Source of the DNA: Pseudoips prasinana
Lineage: Eukaryota > Arthropoda > Insecta > Lepidoptera > Nolidae
NCBI GenBank assembly: GCA_951640165.1
Contig: OX621237.1
Coordinates: 15,562,001-15,626,000 of the forward strand
DNA: 64,000 nt
Reading direction: 5' to 3'
Shown here: piece after piece, positions 44,985 to 56,900 of the stretch
Numbering within the stretch: position 1 is the stretch's first letter
How the letters are laid out: each line of letters starts with the position of its first letter
Notes under the pieces: model-generated
What the model was told of the DNA's origin: nothing
Databases searched by the model: none
Seen by the model: only the letters and a program-made list of their open reading frames with translations
Position numbers and translations under genes: made by a program

Positions 44985-47900
44985 GTATTTTGTTCAATAT
45001 TACACAGTAGATACCTAAACATAAGTAGGTATATACTGATAATCATACACCATCATAAGTACAAATTCATCAACCTCTTTAATTATAAAGGATTTATTTG
45101 GTTATCTATCAAGATAAATTGGTATAATATAATAACAGGGACTAAGCAGATACAGGACAATAATTAGGTATTCATTGCTTCTTTTCTTAAATAAGTCTCA
45201 GGGATTTGTATGATAAAAAAGGCAACGAATTTCATGAATGGAAAATTGTCCGTGACAAAATTAAGCGTATAAACGAATTCCACATCTCGATAGTAGTGAA
45301 GCATTGTGATTGACCGCACTTACCAACCCGCCATCCCAACAGTAACCATTCATATTCATTAGCGCTACATGCTAGTGGAGAGCTCAAAATCGTTTATAAG
45401 TACGTTACGTTAGGAAACTCATGGTAAATCATCATCGTATCATATACCTATTAATTTAGTTACTAGTACCTTTAGATTAAGATATTTCCTCGTAGATTTA
45501 TATAAATAATAAATTGCATTACCATCGTAACATGGTCGTAAATTTGAAATCAAACATTTTGTGTTTGTTATTTTTAGGCAATACCAATGCATATGCAGAT
45601 AATTCACCGATTGACGAGGAAAGAGCATTTGAACATTCTGATACAGATGAAATGTCTGAAAACGGGATTCACCCTGTGCCGAGAGGAATCGTGAATCCAA
45701 ATTACCCTGGCTTTCAACACTTAGCGCACACATTACAGGTAAAAATTTCACTTAGAAAGAAACCTTGGAAGTGTTTTAACTTTCCTCATTACAGCGACAC
45801 AAAAGAAGCCCCAGTTGTTACTGAATAGTACCGGGTTACCCGCCCCTACTTGTATTTAACTGCTTATAATAGTACCTACCTACCTTACATAACGAAATAC
45901 GTAATCTATTCATGTTTGAATGAGGTAACTCGTTCTTGTATAAAGTTTTATACAATATGTAATTTATTTTCAGGACTATTCATCTAATATAGAAAATTTC
46001 TACCATTCAGAAAATGAAATGACAGACGACGATGTTGATGTAGAGATAACGGACTTGGCATATGAACCTGAACTTAATCAAAATGGTATTACTACTATCG
46101 AATACAAAAATATAAACAACAACAATACGAAGAATGATTTAACAAAAATAACGGTACTATCCCCACAAAATAAATCTTACAAAACACAAAAAAATTTAGA
46201 TAGTCGAATACAAAATGAAATACCGGATCTCTTAAAAACGGTATCTAATCATAATAATAATAATGACTCATTCAACTATGAATTACATTGTACGGATTCT
46301 GATATAGAAAGTAACTTTCATACAAAAGATATAATTGGTGATTTTAACAAAGAAATTGAGGATGAGATTAAACAATTACTTAACTATAATATTAATATCC
46401 AAAATGATTTAGAAGAATTACGTAAAGATATAAAAGATACTTTTGCAAAACCTATTGAAAATACGATTAATAATATTAGCGACGTTGTAAACCATGTCAT
46501 AAAAAAATTAGTAGAAACTCAATGTGATGGGAATGAAGATAGCTTAAAAGAAAATATTTCTCAAGAAGAAGATATAGATAAAGATGCAAATGAAATTCAA
46601 AAGGAAAATGAGAAAAATACTCGAACAGAAATGAATCTAAGTAGGCCTACGTTTTTACTCATAGACCATAACACCAATGGTAAGATAACAGATGCCTTCC
46701 TTTCAGACGGAAAAGATGAAATAAATATTAATGAATATGATCCAGAAAAATTAAGTCTTAATGTAGAAAACACTATTAAACAATTAAGTACAGAATTACG
46801 AAAAATTATTCCAAAACTAGATGAAATGCGGGAACGTGATAGGCTATGGGCTGAAACTAGAAAAGATAAAGTAATTATCGATGGAAATTCTAATGAGATA
46901 GCGAATACCCCCAATGGGTTTAGTTCAACAAATAATATTACTTCTCAAGAAAAATCGGATGTTAGTAATACGATCAGGTATAATGATAATCATGGTTGTG
47001 GACGACATCACTCGTTAAATACTCAAATGTAAGTTTATTTCAGGCTATAAATGTTGACATAGTTACAAAAAAAGCCCACGAAGGGTTCCGTAGCAGCAAG
47101 TATTTTAGTTGATTAAATGAAAGGTAAATTGCGGTTTACGGATTATGACGTATTAAAAAAAACTCTTACTAGATTTCGTTCAAACCAATTTTCGTTGTTA
47201 GTTTACATGGTAATGTACATCATATTTTTTTTAGTTTTATCATTCTCTTATTTTAGAAGTTACACTCATTTTTCCAGTTTGGAAGTGTCTCTCGCGCAAA
47301 CTATTCAGTTTAGAAAAAAAATATGTTCGGAACCTCAATATAATTTTGAAGACCTATCCATAGATACCCCACATGTATGGGTACGATGAAAAAGAAAATT
47401 TTGAGTTTCAGTTCTATGTATGGGGAACCCCTAAAATTATTATTTTTTTTCTATTTTTGTGTAAAAATCTTAATGCGGTTCGCAGAATACATCTACTTAC
47501 CAAGTTTCAACAGTACAGCTCTTATAGTTTCGGCAAAAAATGGCTGTGACATACGGACGGACAGACAGACAGACATGACGAATCTATAAGGGTTCCGTTT
47601 TTTGCCATTTGGCTACGGAACCCTAAAAACTTGCAGAAAGTATTCCGCGACGTTTCTGCAGAATGCAAATTTATTACCTCATACGTAGTGCTCGGTAACT
47701 AATGAAGTCTAAAATAGATTTGACGGAGTTCGTACAACACAGATAAATTAAGGATGGAACTTGACACATAATACTCTGTAGTTTCTGCGGTCCATTTAAT
47801 TTAGTTCGTACATACTGACTTAGTGGAATTTGTGTAAATGAGGCGTGGTATTCTATGATAATTTAAACTGCTTATAATTTAGTATAGTACTTTTATATAT

Positions 47901-50900
47901 TAATAATAATGAATTCATACTTCAGTGAACTCAAGGCGGGCAGAGAGAAACAAAAAGAAAGTACTCCAAGTAAAAATTCTTACCGCACAGCTCAAAATAA
48001 AACATCCGTCCGTAAAAATGATAACGCAAAAGATTTAGATTTGGGTGAGTACTTTGTTTAACATAAATTCTGCTATTTGTTTATTTAGGTATTCTAATTT
48101 AAAAATAAGTTGTGTATGTAAATAGAAATCTAAAATATTTACAATGTTGCTCTGCGAATTACTTATAAGTGATATAACATGCTTTTTGTCCTCAACTTTC
48201 TTAATATATGTGGACCTATTTTGCGAGTTAAAACTCAATAAGTTTTAGAATCCAATATAATAAAACAAAAGCTGATTGAACTGATCTATAAATAATTTTG
48301 GAAATCCGTTACCGACGATTGCAATACCTGTAGCATTACTCATGACTTACTGAACCCCACCCCTCCCCCCTTTCCTGAAGAGCTACTTTAATGAAACACT
48401 GGAACTTGACATTAATTTATGGTAGCTGGTATTCTGTAAGCTGGTGACACTGTCACAGTAAGCTGTCCTTTTATATCTCCCTATAGACATTAGCTAATGT
48501 TATGCGCATGCTATATCACTTTTTAGAATACGAATAGTAGTCTAAAAACTGATTTTACCGAGTTATTGAAGAATACCTATTGCTGGGACTGATTTACTTA
48601 CTTACTATTGACTGTTGTTGTATCAATCAATAAACGAGGGTGAAAGTTAAGGCAAAGTTAAGCTGGTAGGTTTAGCTATAAAAACAACAATGTTAGGGTT
48701 AGGTATGGACACATATTCCTAATTTCTTCCTCGTCTAGCTGGAAAAAAAATCTGTGTTTGGTGCAAGCCAATGATGAGTTTCCCATGAATAAGGAAACGC
48801 TTCCTCATGGCTTCCGATGCAAATAGCGAACGTACAATAATTACTTACTTTGACAATTGTGAAATAGCAAACTGCAACTTAGGCGAGTCTTTTTATTATT
48901 TATTTAAGGATCGTCAACGTTACAAACACTCATGCAGTGATAAAAAATAATAGTGCTGCAACCCTTAAAGACAACCACAGCATTAACTAAAATTTTACAT
49001 TATTAAAATAAATTAATTAAAAACTTGCACTAATTACAGAAAACACATAAGGGCCTACATAAAGAAGAATGGATAGTGCTAGAAGATTCTAGCACTATCC
49101 ATTCTTCTTTATGTAGGCCCTTATGTGTTTTCTGTAATTAGTGCAAGTTTTTAATTAATTTATTTTCTTTAGGTAATTTATTTTCTTAATTTATTATCTT
49201 TAGGTATAGCGGTAGCATGTTCAACCGCAGATAATGATGTTATAAGTTCATATCCCGGGTCGGACCAAAAATAATTTGATGAAAAGTAATCAGCCCTGAG
49301 TCTGGGAGTTGGCGGTAATTACACCCCCGTTCCTTGGAGACCACGTTAAGGCGTCGGTCCTGTGCAAGACCTCTTTCCGGTCGTGTCGTTAGTCATTCAA
49401 TCGGACCTTGAGAGTAATGGAATAAAAAGTGATCCTGGTTTGCGAATACACTTGTAGGTAAATATATCTTGAGCAGATGGCTAGTTTCCATTGAGACTGA
49501 CTGCCGCGGCCGAAATTAAACTAGGTGGAAATTATACTTCAAAAAATTATATCTACTTACTAGTTTTATCAAGTACCGACATCATGTTTTTGTAGATGTC
49601 GTTAGGCGCCTACTTATAGTAATCCTTAAACGTTTAGTCCCACCCCAACGATCCAATATTTCTTAATATTTAATGGGTTTCAATCTTGACAATTACAAAA
49701 GTGGAGGTAATAGGTATTGAAGGAATTGCAAAAGAATGAAATAAATGTATTTGTAAAATTTATAATTATACTTCTTGTTTCCAAGGGAGTTTTGATGTAT
49801 ACAACATAGAGACTGCGTTGCCAAAATTAGACTTGGATGCCATTGAAAGCCATTTGAAAGCAGCAAAAGAAGCCGAAAGGCGGGTGAGTACCAACATAAT
49901 TGTTGTTTAGCTCATACATAATACACGAAGGTAATTCATATTTTAAACTATGATTCTCCTAAGTTAATACTGCAGAACCAAAATAATAATTCGAATTACG
50001 CGCTGTTAAGTTAACGGTAAACGCACATTCGTGTATAATCCACGTCTGCCGCAGCCATGTGTAACAGTTAATTATCAATAGGTAGTACATTCAGCTTTCT
50101 AAGGTGATTCAGCGGCGGGGTAGGCTGCCAGTCTCTTATTAAGCACCGAATCATACGGCAAGGTGCGCGGTTAGTGTTTAAAGTGCAATTTAAGTGTCTA
50201 TTGTTTTAAAATCTCAAGTGATGGCGTCAATGCCGTATTTTGTCAATACAGAACAAAGACATTATAAAAAGGATACCCGCTTTTTATTGGATTTATACAC
50301 TATTACGTACGACAACCACGAATCATTGGACAACGTTTGTTGCCTGGTAAGTCATTCTCGATTTTTTTTTAAGAACGCATACAAATAAAAAAAAAATAGG
50401 ACTGCTTAAATGGAACACATCGTGACCTTGTCCTAAATGTCAGATTGACAGGACTCCATTTAATTTTTTGTTTACTTTGTTCATTTTACAGTTAGCTACG
50501 TTGTACAAAATAGCCATACGTGCCATATTATTGCCAAAATATAGAAGACTGATTAGTTTTTAATATGTTCGAGAATTTAGTTAGTAATATTCGAAGGAAG
50601 TTTAGTAAAACGTCTGAAGAGATTCACGATAGCGCTAACGTTGCCAAAGAAAAATCAGGAGTAAAGCGAAGTTTGAATCTTTTGAAGTTAAAGTTGTTCA
50701 ATAAAAGTAATAGTGGAAGTCTTAATGTGGAAAATAGTTGTGAAGATACTGCGTTAAGTCCAAGAGCTGTTGGCTCAGCTGAGTGTGCCTTGACGGAAAT
50801 TGAGTGGCCCAACTTCACTGACGAGTACCCTAACATACTAGATAAATTTACTAAAATTGTCAATGTAACTGACCACAAACCTCATGACAAAAATGTAAGG

Positions 50901-53900
50901 CTAAAATTGAATATTGCTTGTTTTGTAGGTTATTTTATCAAGTTAAGTTTGTTAAACAAGTACCATACCAAATTATTACTCTAATGTGTCTGTTAAATTT
51001 ACTCACGATATTAATTAATACCTTTTATCATGTTTTATGCTTGTAAGTTGGGCCAACAGCCACCATAATCATTCATTATTGACAATGGTTGTTTAAAAAA
51101 ATTTACATATTTTATGAGTACTTAAGTTAGTTTAACTTTTGTCAACAAGTTTCTGTATTATTATCATGTATTATATATTCCTGATGATGCTTACATATTC
51201 CCTTGTGAATAGTTGTTTGGCAAATGGCACATATACTTACCCAAAATAAATAACTATATAATTCCTGTCCCTAAAATATAAGCTTTCATGAAATATTTGA
51301 TCGCCACCCCATCACCAAGTGTGGTGATTATGGCATATTCCCCATTCTTTGGGACGCAAGCTAGCTCAATTTTATTACTATTTGAAAATACATTTTGTCA
51401 GTTAGTTGTATGGCCAACCTAGTACCTTGCTATGAACTTTTCATACATTGAACTGAAGGATATTAGACTTCAGATCTATACAATTACTAGTATTATTATT
51501 GCAGCCAAATCACCTAAAATAACTATGCCTGTCTGTGATTGTATGCCAAGTTTTAATAATACAATCCACTGTAAAGTAATATGTTTTTAGAATTATTTTA
51601 ATAGGTTCACATTTCAAATTAATTGAATGTATATTTCATAAAACCTAACTACATTTTAGTTATCTTTTGATACTGTCAGTGACCCTGCTAAAACAGAGGT
51701 TGTCGGTTCGACTCCCACCCAGGATTTTTTTTGTGAGATCAGCTTGATTAATTGTTATGAGTCTTTGTGTAATTTATCTATAGTATGTATTTAAAAATAT
51801 ATAAGTATATTTATCAGTTTTCTAGTTGCCATGGTACAGGATCAAGATATCTTGATATGTATATAGATATATACATAAATACCTCAATATTAATATTCCT
51901 TCCATAAAAATGTAAATTATAAATTTCAATACCCTCCAACTTCCAAGAGAGGATAAGTTTGAAGCATATTAATAATGCTTGAATTGGTTATGTGGCATTA
52001 TTATATAGAACAATATAAAAATAATTTCTTATAGTGACATGCCATGATGTACTTAGAATCCAAGCCCAAAATGGGAATAGTAAACTTCTATTCTCATGCT
52101 TGCCTTGTAAGTACATCATATCATGTCAATATTTTTTTCAAATATGTTCTTTTATTGTTAAAATAGGATCATATTCTCATGTGGGGCTAGCCATAAAAAT
52201 TTATTGTGGCAAGAAAATAATTTCTTATCTGCAAGCTAGATTAATGGGAGAAGGTAGAGGGTTTTGATGTTTAGGAAGACAGTTCTATTCCTGCATAAGC
52301 TTTTAAGTTAATATTAACACTCTTGTTGTAGAAACGCAATGACAGGGAAGAGATTAGGAGGCGACTGGCAATGGGTGGTGATACAGAGGAGTATTACAGC
52401 ATGGGACACACAGACCGCCCAGGGAAAAAGCCTAGTCTCCACTCTAGACTTCAAAGTGGTGAGTATTGTTGTGTATTGATCTTTGTACATTTTGCTATGG
52501 GGGTATCTGTGCTAAATCATGTTATTGAGAGAGGTCTTATTCTGTAGGAAATGGAGGAAAGTAGAAATGTATGTTAGTTAATTAATTTTTATCTGTTGAA
52601 AGTGATATCTGTAGATAATGATTAATATATTAATTTTTTAAACAAAATTTATATATCAACAAAACATGTCCTTCTATGCCCTGATTGAAACATGCACTTC
52701 TCTGAAGCTTGATCAAAATCATGAAATTCAATAGAGCACCTGCTTTTAAAGATTTATAATTCGTATTATTCAAATTTTTGGGGAAATATTCTTCATGAAA
52801 TTATTAAATTCAACCCAAAGAAGTATTTCGAATGTGGTATATCATATCATGATAATTCAAAAAAGAACATGTTTCTAAATAGAGTGAAAATCATGAACTT
52901 ACCAGGCAAACATCATCAATTTTTAATACTGTGTACATTATTTAAATGAATACTCTTTTGTTAATACAGCATATATTTTGGGATAACATATATATATAAT
53001 ATAAATAGTAATAACTAATAATAATAACTGTAACTTCACTGGGGTATGGCAAAGCGTGAGGCATAGTGTAAGCGAATGTTATAGGTAATAGTGTATTTAG
53101 TATATTTGTAACTACCTCCTTAGATTGTATTCTGTGTACAACATAATCAATAATTTATACTACAAACTGTATTTGTATATCACAAAAACAGTTTGACTTA
53201 TTATATCTAATAATTTCCTAATATATTTGGTTTACCTTATTTCTAATGGATGTATTAAACACGAAACAAGAACCTGGAAATTCATTAAGTATTTGATTAA
53301 TGAAGGTAATTAACCTGAATGTATTTTGTGGTTTTTCATATAATTATATGTAAACTTAATTTAACAATTCATTTGAATAAATTTATGAACAAAAATACAA
53401 AAAATATATTACTTAAAATTAAGATATATTTTTTCTAATAGTAAATAAAGGATACTAAATTTATTCTAATTACATTTTCATTTACATGAATTTTGCTGCC
53501 AGAAGTATATTTAAGTTTAAGTCTTGATGCCTTGATTCTAAGTTAGCAACATTTAAACTTACTTACTTACTTTTGTCTTTGGGCTTATACTATTGTATGG
53601 TTTACATACAAAGGTTCACCCCCTATGCCTTAATTTTAGAAAGCAGTTATGTTGATCACAGTTTCAAATTATCTTCATTAAAAACCTCATTGAATAATTG
53701 ATAGTTGATAAAACTAAAACCTAAAAGTTTTGATAAACCTAGTTATCTACATAACTATTGTAACCCAACTAAAATATTAGATGAATTTATCTTCATTTGT
53801 TTGTTAGATGTGTGAACATAATAGCTTATTTAGTGTTAAACTCATTTTATCTAGATAAGTTGATTTCTGCCAGAGGAAAATTTTATAAAATATAGGTCCT

Positions 53901-56900
53901 TAATGAGAATTATATATGTAGTTATATAGCATGTCATATATGAAAAGAATTATGCATATAAAATTTCTTTGTTATTTCTTTTAATTAACCTCAAGGAGGT
54001 TAACAAGTCAGTTTATTTTTGCTTTTTGTATGTATGTTACCCAAACACTTGATGGTTTGTGTATCAATTGTGATAATTATTTTTTTAATCAATAGGGAAT
54101 GCTCTTTAAGTTCCCCATAATATATACAAATTGTTCCAATTCTACTTGCAACTTTCCTTTCTAATAAACATTATAAAGAAATGAAGAAGTAGATTTTGAT
54201 TTTAGTACCTCCTTCAATGACATGATTGCTTACATTTCTTTGGTAGAAGGTTGCTATAAAAGGTTGACTAACACTGACATATTATGATTAAATTGTATCT
54301 ATATTTCATTATCATTTTGTGATGTGTTCTCATACTAAATGTGTTGTGGTGTGTGTGGTACAGGGATGAACCTACAAATATGTTTCATGAACGAGACAGC
54401 ATCTGACAATGAATCTCAACCATCAGATATAGAAAAAAATTACAATAATACTAAAAGTTTATCAAGGTCAAGCATTTTTAGTAAATCAAACTACAATCAC
54501 CCGTATCAGACGAGGCCTTTATCAGTTAACATTACCAAACACGACAAAATGAGCACTGTACAGAGTGGTAAGTACATCCTGCCTATTGTTTCATGGTGTC
54601 GCTTGTTGTGGGAAATAGTTAGCACCATAAAACATGGCCATTTATTTGCATTTATTTGTTGTATCTAAGTCTTTCCCTTATTTCTGATTGTGTCTTTAGA
54701 ACATGTTTGCTACAATGATTTTCATAGAAAGCAAAGGATAATCATATCTTTATTTATCTCGCTTTTCAGATTCAACCATAAAATGTTTACTTTCAAAATA
54801 TCTAAACTAATAAATAATTCCAAGAAAAACTTAGATTATTTCTGTTTGTTTGTGATGGATTAACTTAAAAGCTACTTAATTGATTTTACATAACATGCAT
54901 GCATATATAACGTTATTAGGGAGTACCATGGGCAAAATTTTTATTTAAAAAAATAATCCTAACATAAATGACAATAATGCAACCCAAGGTATCAAAGATA
55001 TACCTGTGGGATGCAGGGGCGGGTTACTAGTAAGTTATTTATATCTTAAAATGTTGTAGGTTATTTTAAAAACAGATATAGTAAACTAAAATCAACATGC
55101 AATGTATGGAACATCACTATATAAATTAAAATGATTTTAAACCTTTCATTGAGTGTTTTGCACATGGATTGAATCAATTTATTAGAGAACTAGCCTATTG
55201 TATCAATCCATTCAAAACTTTAATTTTTTAAAATTCTTCTAAAAGCCGTGCATGGTATTTTAATAAAGCATGTGCGTTGAAAATTAAAATGTTTTACGTA
55301 AAAGATGGGTGGTTGAATAATCAAAATATAACAAAAACAAACAAAAAAACAAAGACAACTTTGTTCAGGAAAGAGTCTACCGCTCATAACCTTCTCACTG
55401 TATTCCACTTTATATATATCTTCGCTTACTGAAGCTGTTGTGGTGATGAAAGGAGTTAAAAATTGGTATCACTTCCTGAAATGGTCAAAAAAGTTGATGT
55501 GAATTATTTATTTCTAAGCTTCAATAGCATATTGCCGATTCATGTTGTCGTTTTCGTTACGTCTACCTACCTAATACCTCTTTATTCGTGACTATTTATT
55601 TCCAATTAATTTACAGGTACAAAGCTTCGTCCAACATCCCTAACGTTGAAGACTACAAAATCCAGATCATCACATTCCCTGGGGCACATTGAGATCAAAG
55701 AATCCGACTTCTATGTCCTGCAAGCCACTCTACAGACTGAGGCCAGAGTTGCATTGGCACAGGCCAAGGAGATGGCTCGTATACAAATGGAGGTAAATTA
55801 CACCTAAGCTGGTTTGCATACAACACTTATTTGCTCCCTCCAACAACACTAATTTCTGTTCGTACTTAATAAATCAAGCATGTTTTTCACATGGCTTCAA
55901 GACTGTTGTGTAATAATTATCGCCAAGAGCGACACGTTATCTTGCACTTGCACGCATTCAGATTTTAATTAATTAAATTAATTTTAATTAGGTCAAACTT
56001 AGATAAGAACATCGACTCAAACTTAAACTTGCAAGATCATAGTTCACACAGAAACTACGTTAAACTGTCAAAGTCGTTTCAAAAATTTCGTTTGCTTGGT
56101 ACCCAACATCTAACAATAAAGCTCCCCCGAAGTATGCCATAGTGTTTACTACCAAATAAAGACTTGCCATCGGCGTGGACAAATAGTGTGCGCGCAAACA
56201 ACACAGGAGCATTATCTATTCTATCACTCTCGTGATTGATGGGAGGGGCTTGTTGACAAGGTCGGCAATGCATGGCTTTAAATGCCTTCTAAGGCACAGG
56301 GCTGTAACAGCGCCACCTTCCTAAATCTGGGGTGCTACTAAAAGTTTTTCTTGACAGTTAAAAATCCCAATTACACAGAATTTGAACCCAGGCCCTTATT
56401 ATCTTCAGATTGACTAAACCTATGGATTAACTAAACTTCTAAAAGAGATCTGGTCTTTCAAGTACAGTCAACCAGGACTACTATACCAGATCAACATCTA
56501 TAATCGCTTCTATTTTCTCTTGACAAAGCTATATGCGCTCGTTGGAAAGTGAAGCTTAATAAGTAATCAATCTTAGGCAGTGGAAGAATTCAAAAAATCC
56601 TTTTTTTTTATTATATTTTTTACATAAGCAAATCTATTGAAACCAATTTATATATATAGCTTTCTTAGTTTAATATGGTAGCAGAGTTCTAAAATTCGAT
56701 ATAGTTAGCTAGTAATGGCATAACGGTGTAAAAAAAATCTGTGAAATTGGTAATTCAACCGTTTGACAGAAAGAATTGGTCAACATGGAAATGTCAAATT
56801 GTGATGCTTTTGGAGACTCATAGGTCAAGGTGCAAGAGACTCTCACAAAGCCAACACATTCAGATGCCAATGCCTCGTCAGATGATATAGCTAAGTATAA

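Noticed and set aside
46597..46914. 105-aa minus-strand ORF
   Set aside because: It is the antisense shadow of Schip1 exon 3.
47117..47589. Two ORFs of 90 and 70 aa right after Schip1 exon 3
   Set aside because: They lie inside a terminal-inverted-repeat element (47082-47624) that has a partial copy at 35720.
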